Made by a program: the position numbers and the translations under genes
In this document: piece by piece, positions 1 through 8,285 of the stretch
Layout of the letters: each line of letters starts with the position of its first letter
Position numbering within the stretch: the stretch's first letter is position 1
The notes under the pieces: generated by a model
Told to the model about the DNA's origin: nothing
Seen by the model: only the letters and a program-made list of their open reading frames with translations
Database searches by the model: none
From: Hahella sp018986435
GTDB lineage: Bacteria > Pseudomonadota > Gammaproteobacteria > Pseudomonadales > Oleiphilaceae
Assembly (NCBI RefSeq): GCF_050749805.1
Contig: NZ_CP192738.1
Coordinates: 6,758,001-6,822,000 of the forward strand
DNA length: 64,000 nucleotides
Reading direction: 5' to 3'

Positions 1-243
1 CCCCCGCCATTGCTCTTCAGGGAGTTCTCCTTGCGCCCAACGGTACATCAACAAGGCGTCGACCAACTCGTCAGCAAAGGTTTTGCGATCCATTTTGCGA
101 AGCTGGCTCGCCTGCTGATGCAACGCATCAAATGCTTCGCGCGACAGGCTGGTGTCATCCACCGACAAGTAGACGGAAGCGGAGGCCCCGCCTGCGCACA
201 GCAGGCAAAGGGCCAACGCCAGGACCTGGAATGTCCCGCGCAT
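1..243 (-). CDS. Partial exported protein of unknown function (C-terminus outside window)
   Basis: Reading on the minus strand from the ATG at 243, an open frame runs off the window edge after 81 codons. The first about 23 residues form a typical signal peptide (MRGTFQVLALALCLL, then CAGGASAS). The rest is hydrophilic and helical-looking, with no domain I recognise. The ATG lies only 2 bases after the stop of the phospholipase-like gene upstream, so the two are almost surely co-transcribed. By position it could be an accessory or chaperone for that exported enzyme, but this is inference from spacing alone. Confidence 0.6.
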   Translation of the reverse strand, partial: MRGTFQVLALALCLLCAGGASASVYLSVDDTSLSREAFDALHQQASQLRKMDRKTFADELVDALLMYRWAQGELPEEQWRG

Positions 244-245
244 GA

Positions 246-1268
246 TCAGAACCGGTTCATGGCGTGATTGAGAATGCGCACGGTCATAGCGATAGCGTGG
301 GGCACCACGATTTTCGCCACGGCCAGCCGATCCGAGTGATCGGTGGAAGACAACACCACGCCGCCCATGGAGTAGGAAATTTCACCGCCCTTGGTCAACA
401 AGGGACGGATTTCCGCAGAGTTGGCGCTTAATGTGGGGAAGTCCGCCAAGGCCTGCTCCACCAGGGCGTCATCGTTCAGGTTCTCCGAGTCGTAGTAATC
501 ACGCACCCAGGCCTCCCAGCCGGAATGGTTCAATGCGGAGGTGGTCCAGGTATGGTGCGGCTGCAATAAGTCCGTGGTGTGCAAGGTGAAGCCCAGCGTC
601 TGAATCGTAGGCTGCGCCCAGAATGCGCTGTACCAGTATTGCCCCAGGTTATCGATGGGCTGAAAGGGAATGTTCTCAAAATCCTTGTACATGCTGTAGG
701 TGGAGTAACTGCCTTGCCGATAGTTGGCCTCAGTGACCTGATAGCTCTTGTATTCAGAGTCCTCCGCCCCGAACCATCCAGTCTGACCGCCCGCGCCGTC
801 ATCCAGGTGGTCGCCTTTCAGCCAGGACGCCGCCATGTTATCGACATCCCCCTTCACGCTCAGCTTGGAATAGTCATAGCCCCCGATGTCGTTGCCATGC
901 GCGTCCACGCCGCGAGTATGGTTCTGGAAGTGCCAGTAAGAGGTGTAGTTGACGATGCTGGAGCCCAGACCCCATACCGGCGCCAGCACACAATCGCCGG
1001 TCACCGCGCCGCACAAAAAGGTGTCTTCGAAGTCATCCACGTCGTAGGCGCCCTGACCAATCATATCCGCCATCTGGGTCACGCTGATTCCCGCTGCAGC
1101 GGCCACCGCTTCCAGTTTGGCGTAGCTGGTGATGTCAGGATGCGTCCGCATGAACTCGACAGCGTCGATAACGAAGCGCTTGTGGGTTTCCTGTTTGAAA
1201 GCCAGAGCAGGTTGAGCCCCGAGGGAAGCAAGGATAACGCCGGCCAAAATCAGATTTTTATTTCCCAT
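246..1268 (-). CDS. Exported zinc-dependent phospholipase C / S1-P1 nuclease-like protein
   Basis: The 340-residue product starts with a signal peptide (MGNKNLILAGVILASLGAQP, cleavage probably after ALA) and then THKRFVIDAV, which resembles the N-terminal metal-binding start of zinc-dependent phospholipase C and S1/P1 nucleases. Further His-rich segments fit the trinuclear zinc site of that fold: YWHFQNHTRG, TLHTTDLLQPHHTW and ALNHSGWEAW. The family call rests on this His/Asp pattern and export signal, not on close identity, so the substrate (phospholipid or nucleic acid) is open. It heads a two-gene minus-strand unit with the partial gene at 1-243. Start ATG at 1268 is preceded by AAGGAG-type spacing. 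Confidence 0.6.
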   Translation of the reverse strand: MGNKNLILAGVILASLGAQPALAFKQETHKRFVIDAVEFMRTHPDITSYAKLEAVAAAAGISVTQMADMIGQGAYDVDDFEDTFLCGAVTGDCVLAPVWGLGSSIVNYTSYWHFQNHTRGVDAHGNDIGGYDYSKLSVKGDVDNMAASWLKGDHLDDGAGGQTGWFGAEDSEYKSYQVTEANYRQGSYSTYSMYKDFENIPFQPIDNLGQYWYSAFWAQPTIQTLGFTLHTTDLLQPHHTWTTSALNHSGWEAWVRDYYDSENLNDDALVEQALADFPTLSANSAEIRPLLTKGGEISYSMGGVVLSSTDHSDRLAVAKIVVPHAIAMTVRILNHAMNRF

Positions 1269-1596
1269 GAACAGTCATCTCCTTATTTTTTATCGTGTTT
1301 GTGTAAGGAAACTCTAACTACTGCGTGTTACAGAAAGGTTGTAACGAAAAAGATGAGAGCGCCTTTTCGTAATCGCCCGTCATTCCTGGATTAATGGACC
1401 GACCCGCTTAACCAGGACGTTTTCTGCGGCATTCTCTGAACGCCGTTAGGAGAATAAAATATGATCAGGGTTACAATCACCCAAACAGGTGAACGCGATA
1501 GAAAATACGTATCGAAAAACCTAAGCCGCGCCAGCAACTGACTGGGTTCGTTAAGGGTTGAAATGAGGATGAAAAAAATAACTTGCAAAAAGGGGG
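1269..1596. other. Intergenic region between divergent units
   Basis: This spacer separates the minus-strand phospholipase-like gene from the ilv promoter. I see no convincing gene. A 65-codon minus-strand frame at 1391-1588 has no ribosome binding site and no recognisable protein character. Confidence 0.4.
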
Positions 1597-1625
1597 TTGC
1601 CTTCTGAAAAGGCAGCGTCTATATT
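1597..1625 (+). promoter_or_regulatory. Sigma-70 promoter of the ilvLGM operon
   Basis: TTGCCT at 1597-1602 is followed by a 17-base spacer and TATATT at 1620-1625. A transcript would start near 1632, giving about 75 bases before the ilvL leader peptide. Position and spacing are what an attenuated ilv leader needs. Confidence 0.65.
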
Positions 1626-1705
1626 TTTCAGACCTGATTTCCAGGTCAAAAAGCATTCAAGATTTCTGACAACAGTCGAATTTAAAGTACGAATTTAGCA
1701 AACAC

Positions 1706-1798
1706 ATGAAGCAAGCCCTGATTCTAGTCGTCAACCTTATTATCGTCGCGGTGGTCGTCGTACCTTCGCGGGGGTTGGCGTTTACGAGTCGGAACTAG
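1706..1798 (+). CDS. ilvL: ilv leader peptide (30 aa, branched-chain-residue rich)
   Basis: A 30-codon frame opens at ATG 1706 and stops at TAG 1796-1798. It encodes MKQALILVVNLIIVAVVVVP and then SRGLAFTSRN. Fifteen of residues 5-24 are Leu, Ile or Val, including two long runs. This is the hallmark of a ribosome-mediated attenuation leader that senses charged Leu-, Ile- and Val-tRNA. It lies between a good promoter and a terminator, just before acetolactate synthase, matching enterobacterial ilvL in logic though not in detail. Confidence 0.9.
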   Translation: MKQALILVVNLIIVAVVVVPSRGLAFTSRN

Positions 1799-1825
1799 CA
1801 AAGTAAGACTTCGAAAAACCCCCGC
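1768..1825 (+). promoter_or_regulatory. Antiterminator pairing of the ilv attenuator
   Basis: GCGGGGGTT at 1768-1776, inside the end of ilvL, is a perfect 9-base complement of AACCCCCGC at 1817-1825. The second segment is also the 5' arm of the terminator, so the two helices are mutually exclusive. A ribosome stalled in the Leu/Ile/Val codons would leave the first segment free to pair and prevent termination. The pairing is read directly; the mechanism is inferred from known ilv/leu leaders. Confidence 0.8.
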
Positions 1826-1849
1826 TTCGCAAGAACCGGGGGTTTTTTT
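1814..1849 (+). terminator. Rho-independent attenuator terminator before ilvG
   Basis: Arms AAAAACCCCCG (1814-1824) and CGGGGGTTTTT (1837-1847) form an 11-bp stem with a 12-base loop, ending in a run of seven T. It sits 16 bases after the leader-peptide stop and 42 bases before the ilvG start. Confidence 0.9.
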
Positions 1850-1890
1850 ATGGCCCCAGCAGCAAGCGGCCACTGACGGGAACAGAGGAT

Positions 1891-3600
1891 ATGAACGGCG
1901 CACAATGTATTATCGAGAAGTTGACGAAGCACTCCGTTGACACCATTTTCGGGTATCCAGGGGGCTGCATCATGCCCCTGTATGACGCGCTCCTCGACGC
2001 CGATGTCAAACATGTCCTCTGCCGTCACGAACAAGCCGCCGCCCTCGCCGCCGACGGCTACGCCCGCGCCTCGGGCCGACTCGGCGTTTGTCTGGCCACC
2101 TCCGGTCCCGGCGCCACCAACCTGATCACTGGCGTGGCTAACGCTTACATGGACTCCATTCCCATGCTGGTTATCACCGGGCAAGTACCGCGCGCCCTAA
2201 TCGGCACAGACGCCTTCCAGGAAAGCGATATCCTGGGCATGACCTTAGGCGTAGTAAAACACTCATACCTGGTGGAAGACGCCAACGACCTGCCGCGCAT
2301 CATGGACGAGGCCGTTGCGCTGGCCATGTCCGGCCGCCCCGGCCCGGTATGGCTGGATATCCCCAAAGACGTATTGCTGGAAGAGCTGGACTCAACGCCA
2401 GCACCGGCCTCCCTGGCCACAGAAAGCAGCGGAAGCGACCTGACGGATTGGGACAATCCGTTGGGACAAGCCCGTAAAATGATCAAGGCCGCAAAACGTC
2501 CGCTGATTTATAGCGGCGGCGGCGTCATGCTCGCAAAAGCAGTGACCAGCTACCGCCATTTCGCGGACGCCACTGGTATTCCGCAAGTGGTGACTTTGAA
2601 AGGCGTCGGCAACCCCGGCAAGCGCCATCCTCTCAATCTGGGCATGCTGGGCATGCACGGCTCCCGCGCCGCCAACGAGGCGGTAGAGCAATGCGATTTG
2701 CTCATCGTTATCGGCGCCCGCTTTGACGACCGCGCGACAGGTAAACCCAGCGCCTTCGCCCCCAACGCGCGCATCATTCACATTGACTGCGACCACAGCG
2801 AAATAGGAAAAATCAAACGCGCCGACTGCGTACTCTTGGGCGACATGCGGGAAATTCTGCGCGGGCTGCGCCAGCCTCTGGAAATCGCGGAGTGGCGCGA
2901 GCAATGTATGGCGAGCAAGAGCCGTAACGGGTTCGCTTCCACTTCAAACGAGGATGATCCGGCGCCAATTCAGGGTCCTGACTTCATCGCCACCATGGAC
3001 AAAGTAACGCCGCCTGAAGCCATCATAAGCTGCGACGTAGGACAGCATCAGATGTGGGTGGCGCAGTATTTCGACTTCAATCACCCGCGCCAGCATCTGT
3101 CCAGCGGCGGACTCGGGACCATGGGATACGGCCTTCCCGCCGCCATGGGAGCGCAATTCGCAAAACCTGGCGCGCCGGTTATCAACGTGTCCGGCGACGG
3201 CTCTTTCATGATGAATATGCAGGAGCTCGCCACCATCCAGCGTTATGGCCTGCCGATTAAGCTCATCATTCTGGACAACCAGCGCCTGGGCATGGTGCGC
3301 CAGCAACAGGAGCTGTTCTACGCCGGCCGCTACAGCGAGGTGGACCTCTCTGATAACCCGGACTTCAGCGCCATCGCCAAAGCCTTTGGCATTCCCGCCA
3401 TGACCATCAGCAAGCGCTGCCAGATGCGTCGCAGTATCGAAACGCTGCTCGCCTACCCTGGACCAATGTTGCTGCACGTACACATTGAAGAAGAAACCAA
3501 CGTATGGCCGATCGTTAAACCCGGCGAAGCGAACGCCAATATGCTGGAGAACACTCCGGCGCCCACTATCGCCAATCAGCAAAAAGGAAGAGCCGCATGA
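1891..3600 (+). CDS. ilvG: Acetolactate synthase, large (catalytic) subunit, IlvG type
   Basis: This TPP- and FAD-dependent enzyme condenses two pyruvates, or pyruvate with 2-ketobutyrate, in the first common step of Val/Leu/Ile synthesis. The 569-residue product has the N-terminal TPP domain with catalytic Glu47 in CRHEQAAALAADGYARASG, the SGPGATN motif, a central FAD/DHS-like domain, and the C-terminal Mg-TPP motif GDGSFMMNMQELAT. Length is close to the usual 550-575. ATG 1891 follows CAGAGG. It overlaps ilvM by 4 bases (ATGA), so translation is probably coupled. Pairing with a short IlvM-type subunit points to isoenzyme II rather than IlvB/IlvI. The ilvE, ilvD and ilvA genes do not follow, unlike in enterics. 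Confidence 0.95.
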   Translation: MNGAQCIIEKLTKHSVDTIFGYPGGCIMPLYDALLDADVKHVLCRHEQAAALAADGYARASGRLGVCLATSGPGATNLITGVANAYMDSIPMLVITGQVPRALIGTDAFQESDILGMTLGVVKHSYLVEDANDLPRIMDEAVALAMSGRPGPVWLDIPKDVLLEELDSTPAPASLATESSGSDLTDWDNPLGQARKMIKAAKRPLIYSGGGVMLAKAVTSYRHFADATGIPQVVTLKGVGNPGKRHPLNLGMLGMHGSRAANEAVEQCDLLIVIGARFDDRATGKPSAFAPNARIIHIDCDHSEIGKIKRADCVLLGDMREILRGLRQPLEIAEWREQCMASKSRNGFASTSNEDDPAPIQGPDFIATMDKVTPPEAIISCDVGQHQMWVAQYFDFNHPRQHLSSGGLGTMGYGLPAAMGAQFAKPGAPVINVSGDGSFMMNMQELATIQRYGLPIKLIILDNQRLGMVRQQQELFYAGRYSEVDLSDNPDFSAIAKAFGIPAMTISKRCQMRRSIETLLAYPGPMLLHVHIEEETNVWPIVKPGEANANMLENTPAPTIANQQKGRAA

Positions 3601-3878
3601 CCTCCCCACGACATCCGCAAACTATTTTTGAATGCCAAATATCCAGTCAGCCTGGCGCTCTCGAACGCGTTATGCGAGTGGTGCGCGTACGCGGATTTCA
3701 AGTGGAGGACCTGCGACTGCAGCGACTGGCGGATGTCTATGAGGCGCAACTGATCGTTTCCGGTTCGCGTCCACCGGAAACGCTGCTGCGACAACTGCAA
3801 AAGCTATTGGATGTGAAAACGCTAAAGGCGCTCAATCACCCCACTCAGGCTTCAACGCCTGAATTGGCTTGCGCCTGA
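3597..3878 (+). CDS. ilvM: Acetolactate synthase small regulatory subunit, IlvM type
   Basis: The 93-residue protein is a single ACT-like domain. SSQPGALERVMRVVRVRGF closely resembles the start of IlvM, and a second strand-helix unit ends around KLLDVKTLKAL. The length fits IlvM (about 87) and not IlvN or IlvH. It is needed for activity of the catalytic subunit in known AHAS II enzymes. The ATG is embedded in the ilvG stop. The final residues after about 80 are low complexity. It ends the operon, with a convergent lipase gene beyond. Confidence 0.9.
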   Translation: MTSPRHPQTIFECQISSQPGALERVMRVVRVRGFQVEDLRLQRLADVYEAQLIVSGSRPPETLLRQLQKLLDVKTLKALNHPTQASTPELACA

Positions 3879-3890
3879 GGCGTCCCGCCA

Positions 3891-3924
3891 GGCGATGGGT
3901 GGAGTTTCCCGCTCCCCCATCGCC
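3891..3924. terminator. Hairpin between convergent ilvM and lipase genes
   Basis: GGCGATGGG (3891-3899) pairs with CCCATCGCC (3916-3924), and the stem continues inward with GGAG/CTCC after one bulged T. It lies in the 77-base gap between two convergent stops. There is no clear T-run on either strand, so it may act as a two-way transcript end or only stabilise 3' ends. Confidence 0.45.
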
Positions 3925-3955
3925 GCGGCGTCCCGCCGCTCCTTCCCTTATGGGC

Positions 3956-5068
3956 TTAATGCCCGCGATCAGCGATGTAGTCCGTGATCGCCGCGTAGAA
4001 CTCCATTTCATCGAAGGTGTCAGGACCAACGCCAATAACGTCGATATGATCCTGATTCAACACGTAAGCGAGAGACGTGGATTGCAATTCGCTGGGTCGG
4101 TTCAGGTCGCTGACATAGCCAAACGCCGGCTGCGCGTAGATGGAATCAAGCGATCCCCAACGCTCGTAATATTGCAACCGCTCCCCTTGTTGCTGGGAGT
4201 TGATGCCGACCAGGCCATCGTCGTCCCGTTGATTGGCGTCGCCATCACCCTGCCCGGCGGCGCCGTCGTGATTACAATCGTCCAGGCAGTAACCGTTACC
4301 ATCTATATTGAACAGGCCCTCTGACACCAGCCATAACGCCGGGTTCACGTTGAGTCCGCTTTGCGCCGTCATCACCGACGCCGCATGTTCGATATAGGCG
4401 CCGCTGGCGGGATAGTTCTGGTTGAACGCCTTCATGCCAGTGGTGACGCCGTCCGCTTCATAATCGTCATACACCAGCTGCTTGGCGCCCGCCACCGCGT
4501 CGTTGCCGGTGGCGTAAACGACATTACCGTAGAAATTGGCCAGCACTTCTACGATGGAGTCGCGGAAATTGTCGAGTATAAATTTGGCGACGGGAGACCC
4601 CCTGTGTGGAGAGGAAACGCTGACGTGCGTCTTCACTACCCGATAGCCTTTACGTTCGTATAGCACGCGCGCCGCCTTACGGCTGTCTACCCCACCTTGG
4701 GAATGAGACACCAGATTGACGTAACGATTACCAGTGGTGGCCATGTAGCTTTCGATGTTATCCGCGAGTTGCTTGCCGCGAACTTCGGAGCTATGGAAAG
4801 GCTGTACGGCGGAAACGTAGCTTTGTTGATTATCGTTGATGTCGCCGTTGCACGCGATTTCAAGGAATTTATCGCAGGGATCGAGCACATAAGTGCCGAA
4901 ATCGTCGCCCCAGTAATCCAGTCCCAGGATATTGTTGAACCCGGCCATGCCGTGAGCGAAGACGATGGGGTACTTGGTTTTGTCTGCGTCCCGGGCCTGA
5001 GCGACCGGCGCGCAGACCAACGAAGCACAGACAAGCGCCGCCGGAACGGCCTTGAGCATTGGTTTCAT
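3956..5068 (-). CDS. Secreted triacylglycerol lipase (Pseudomonas/Vibrio family I)
   Basis: The 370-residue product has a signal peptide ending near PVAQA (residue 25). The oxyanion-hole segment is VFAHGMAGF, the nucleophile elbow VSHSQGG carries Ser123, and late Asp and His candidates lie in DDDGLVGINS and NQDHIDVIG. These are the hallmarks of family I.1/I.2 secreted lipases, which hydrolyse long-chain triglycerides after type II export and need a dedicated foldase. An Asp-rich segment (DDCNHDGAAGQGDGDANQ, about residue 275) is an unusual insert that could bind calcium. Start: ATG 5068 has GAGGA ten bases upstream; the longer frame up to 5275 lacks a signal peptide at its N-terminus and is rejected. 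The foldase-like gene lies divergently upstream. Confidence 0.88.
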   Translation of the reverse strand: MKPMLKAVPAALVCASLVCAPVAQARDADKTKYPIVFAHGMAGFNNILGLDYWGDDFGTYVLDPCDKFLEIACNGDINDNQQSYVSAVQPFHSSEVRGKQLADNIESYMATTGNRYVNLVSHSQGGVDSRKAARVLYERKGYRVVKTHVSVSSPHRGSPVAKFILDNFRDSIVEVLANFYGNVVYATGNDAVAGAKQLVYDDYEADGVTTGMKAFNQNYPASGAYIEHAASVMTAQSGLNVNPALWLVSEGLFNIDGNGYCLDDCNHDGAAGQGDGDANQRDDDGLVGINSQQQGERLQYYERWGSLDSIYAQPAFGYVSDLNRPSELQSTSLAYVLNQDHIDVIGVGPDTFDEMEFYAAITDYIADRGH

Positions 5069-5349
5069 GTTTTCAGTCCTCATTTTGTTTTTGTTGTAAC
5101 GAGGTAATACGACTCTTTTGATCGTAATTCGGTTTTTTATTTTTGTTCTACGCCGGCGCCGATACAGGTTACGTGGAGGAACTCCGCTCAGCGTCATAAG
5201 AGTAAACCATAATATGAAGGGCAGTTCAGTTGTACTATCCCCCGAATGTGTGATGGCGCCGACAATTTTTCCCATTAAAACTTAACCCGCAATTGTTGCG
5301 GCGCCTTCAGGCTTGCATTCGCTCTGACTAAACAATAACAATCCCAGGC

Positions 5350-6411
5350 ATGACAAAAATAACAAACGCTACTTCACGTCGAAGCGCAGTCCTGATAAGC
5401 GGCTGCCTCGCTTTAACTCTGATATCCGCCGTCGTGTTTTGGCATGATCGGCATTCCAGCGACGCCGCGACACAGCAAACATCGCCTGCGCCAACCTCTG
5501 CTTTGACGACAGCGTCGCAATCCACGTCCACCGTTCAGACTGCAACGCCGTCCCAGGACGCCCTCGCCCAACGCAATCTGGAAGAAGAGGAACTGATTGG
5601 ATATTTACAACGCACCTTCGGGGCGCATATCCAACATCCGAAAGTTCAGGTCCAGGTGCTGGAAAAGCTCATGCGTTTCGTACAAAGCCGCTATCCGGAA
5701 AACTGGCGAGAACAACTGGCCATTCTGATCGGCGCCGCCTTTCCTGACCTGCAGGATGCGTTGATGCAGACCTTCGTCGCTCTGGAAACCTATACCGAGT
5801 GGATGAACACGGAACGCTATGCTCTGATGTCCCTGAGCGACGCGGAAAAGCGCACTCGCCTCTGGCAAAAACGTGAGGCGCTGTTTGGCGAACAAGCCTA
5901 CGAGATCTGGAAAGATCAGTGGCAGGCCGAACAGTTTCAAGATCGCCTGGCCGACCTGGAACAGTCCTCCGCTCCTGTGGAAGAGAAAATTGCGCAATAT
6001 AAACAACAAATCCTGGCCAGCTTCCCCGAAAAAGCCGAACACCTCATCAACAATAAGAAGCAGGAGTTGACCGATCGCTTTCTGAGTCTCTCCTCTGTGC
6101 AGGAACAATTGCGGACCATGCCCCCGGAACAGCGCTATTCGCAGCTACGCCATTTACGTGAAGAACTGGGAATGGATGAGGCGGCGCTGAGCCGTTGGGG
6201 GGATCTGGATAAAACCCGGGACGAACGGAGAGCGAACGGCGACGCCTATATGGCGCAACGGCAGGCGCTGACAGAGGGTGACGCGCAGAACGCCGCGCGT
6301 ATTCAGGCGCTGCAGCAGAAATATTTTGGCGACGAAGCGGATATCATCGCCGCCGAAGAAGCCAGCGGTTACTTTCGTTTCGAGAGCTCACAACAATACG
6401 GAATCAATTGA
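5350..6411 (+). CDS. Lipase-foldase-like (Lif/LipB) membrane-anchored helical protein
   Basis: The 353-residue protein has one N-terminal membrane segment (about residues 13-31), an Ala/Thr/Ser/Pro-rich linker to about 70, and then an all-helical, Gln/Glu-rich domain. Segments such as LSDAEKRTRLWQKREALFGE and ALQQKYFGDEADIIAAEE match the repeated helix pattern of proteobacterial lipase chaperones, which wrap around the lipase in the periplasm. The classic RxxFDYxLSAxGE motif is not found; EEEELIGYLQRTFGA sits at about its place. It lies 281 bases from the lipase in divergent orientation, not downstream as in Pseudomonas and Vibrio. I am fairly sure of the family resemblance, less of the exact partner. 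Confidence 0.7.
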   Translation: MTKITNATSRRSAVLISGCLALTLISAVVFWHDRHSSDAATQQTSPAPTSALTTASQSTSTVQTATPSQDALAQRNLEEEELIGYLQRTFGAHIQHPKVQVQVLEKLMRFVQSRYPENWREQLAILIGAAFPDLQDALMQTFVALETYTEWMNTERYALMSLSDAEKRTRLWQKREALFGEQAYEIWKDQWQAEQFQDRLADLEQSSAPVEEKIAQYKQQILASFPEKAEHLINNKKQELTDRFLSLSSVQEQLRTMPPEQRYSQLRHLREELGMDEAALSRWGDLDKTRDERRANGDAYMAQRQALTEGDAQNAARIQALQQKYFGDEADIIAAEEASGYFRFESSQQYGIN

Positions 6412-6414
6412 GGG

Positions 6415-8229
6415 TCACCAATCAATCTGATTGGTTTTGCGGCCGACTTCCTTGGCTTTCTCCGACCATTCGATCCAGGCGTCGGATTCCTGCATCTGCT
6501 GTAGATAGGGGTCAATGTAAGGTTTGAGATAACGATACCCGTGCCCCCAGAAGTATTCTTCCGCCGCGACGCCAATCACCAGCATGAAGAAAATCAGCCG
6601 TCCCCAGCGAATCGGCGGGCGATAGCGACGTTCTTTCTTGGCGACCTGAGACACATGCTTTTTGATCGCTTCCGTCTGCTTGGCCGCCGTTTGCGCACGC
6701 AGGTTTTTCAAGACCCCGCGAATATCCGCCATGGCCACTTCCAGCGAGGGATAGCGTTTATCCGGGCGTGTCTCCAACAGCCGAGTAATCAGCTCTTGCA
6801 GCCGGTTATGAAGCTCGGTAAATCTTTTACTGCGCACCAGACGTTGTCCGCGAATCACCGGTGGTTGTCCGGTCAGCGCGTGATAGCAGATAGCGCCCAG
6901 CGCGAACATGTCGCCGAGAATGCCCTTGGCGTCGGCATTTTCATACCAGTTCGGCTCGTCTGAATCAGTATAGTGCGCGCGCAAGCCGAAATCCGTGAGT
7001 TTGATGGAGCCCTCTTCATCCAGCAACAGGTTACTGGGACGCAAATTGCCATGCACAATCCGGTTGCGATGGGCGAACGCCAGCCCCTCCGCAATTTGCT
7101 CCGCCCACTCCACCACTTTCACCGCAGGCAGCGGGGCCAGCATTTGTTCGGCCATAGAGCCGCCAGGGAGATACTCCGTCACGATAACGTAACCCTTATC
7201 CCCCTTCGACACTGCAAGGATCTTGCAGATATTGGGATGACTGAGCCGCGCCAGCAGCTTGTGCTCCTTGATCCCCGGCGTGTCGGCGGGCAACTTCTTC
7301 ATGATCAGCAGCTTCTGTTTACCCTGATCTTCATATAAATAGACGGAGCTATGACGATCTTCCTTCAGCACGTCCAACAGGGAAAACTTGGACTCTATCG
7401 CCTCGCTGTTGGATAGCGCCCGCTCCTTCTGGGCCTTGCTGAGATGGCCGCCTTGCAGAATATGCAGCAACCCGTTTTTCACCTCGTCTGCGGAGGCCGG
7501 CCGCTCCGCCGGGTCTTTTTCCAGACAGCGCATGATCAGCGAGTTCAAGGCCGGCGCCATCTCCGGCTCAAATTTGCGCGGCGGAGGGATTTCTCCTTGC
7601 GGACAGACTCCCGTGAACAACTCATACATGAGGATGCCCAGCGCATAGATATCGCTCTGCACTGAGGCGGCGTCCGCCGACTTGTGCTGTTCCGGCGCCA
7701 TATAGGCGGACGTGCCCATAATGTTGCTGGTTTCAGTATGCAGGGTCTTTTGTTTGCTGGACGAGTCGTAGAAATGCGCGATGCCAAAATCCAGCACCCG
7801 CGCCTGCCAATCATTGTCGATGAGGATATTGGAAGGCTTGATGTCGCGGTGGATCACGCCGTTCTTATGTGCATACGCCAACGCCTTGCACAACTGCACC
7901 AGCACATCCATTTTGCGGGAAAAGTCGAGCTTGCCGCGGTTGATGGCGTCCTCAAGGGTCATGCCTTCCACATACTCCATGACGAAATAAGGGCGCCCTT
8001 TGCCGGTAACGCCCTTATCGATGACATGAATGATGTGGGGGTGATTCAGTTGCGCGATGATGAGAGATTCTTTTTCGAAACGCTCCAGAATCTCAGGGTG
8101 ATCTTTCAGGTTGGCGGACAGTATTTTAATGGCGACAGGACGTTGCAGCGACTCCTGCAGGGCTTTGTATACAGTCGCCATGCCGCCCTCGCCCAGCTTG
8201 CTGAGAACTTTGTATCCCTGCCACGCCAT
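6415..8229 (-). CDS. Membrane Ser/Thr protein kinase fused to a pseudokinase
   Basis: The 604-residue protein carries two kinase folds. Domain 1 (about 1-260) looks active: glycine loop GEGGMATV, Lys35 in VAIK, HRDIKPSN with Asp129, DFG at 147-149 and an APE-like MAPE. Domain 2 (about 282-510) has no glycine loop and HRD is replaced by His393-Gly-Asn395, though DFG remains at 413-415; it is probably inactive. A membrane helix lies near 542-558 and a short charged tail follows. It sits 56 bases after the PP2C gene on the same strand, forming a kinase-phosphatase pair, with the FHA gene divergent. Its stop is 3 bases from the stop of the convergent foldase-like gene. Confidence 0.9.
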   Translation of the reverse strand: MAWQGYKVLSKLGEGGMATVYKALQESLQRPVAIKILSANLKDHPEILERFEKESLIIAQLNHPHIIHVIDKGVTGKGRPYFVMEYVEGMTLEDAINRGKLDFSRKMDVLVQLCKALAYAHKNGVIHRDIKPSNILIDNDWQARVLDFGIAHFYDSSSKQKTLHTETSNIMGTSAYMAPEQHKSADAASVQSDIYALGILMYELFTGVCPQGEIPPPRKFEPEMAPALNSLIMRCLEKDPAERPASADEVKNGLLHILQGGHLSKAQKERALSNSEAIESKFSLLDVLKEDRHSSVYLYEDQGKQKLLIMKKLPADTPGIKEHKLLARLSHPNICKILAVSKGDKGYVIVTEYLPGGSMAEQMLAPLPAVKVVEWAEQIAEGLAFAHRNRIVHGNLRPSNLLLDEEGSIKLTDFGLRAHYTDSDEPNWYENADAKGILGDMFALGAICYHALTGQPPVIRGQRLVRSKRFTELHNRLQELITRLLETRPDKRYPSLEVAMADIRGVLKNLRAQTAAKQTEAIKKHVSQVAKKERRYRPPIRWGRLIFFMLVIGVAAEEYFWGHGYRYLKPYIDPYLQQMQESDAWIEWSEKAKEVGRKTNQIDW

Positions 8230-8285
8230 GTAGTTATCTTTTCCGAATTAGATGCATTAGTCCGTCGCCGAATCTCTCCAAAGCG

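Noticed and set aside
579..1394. 271-codon plus-strand frame opposite the phospholipase-like gene
   Set aside because: It is antisense to a gene with a signal peptide and His-rich active-site pattern; it lacks a ribosome binding site and domain character.
1391..1588. 65-codon minus-strand frame before the ilv promoter
   Set aside because: No ribosome binding site and no protein-like composition; it lies in a regulatory spacer.
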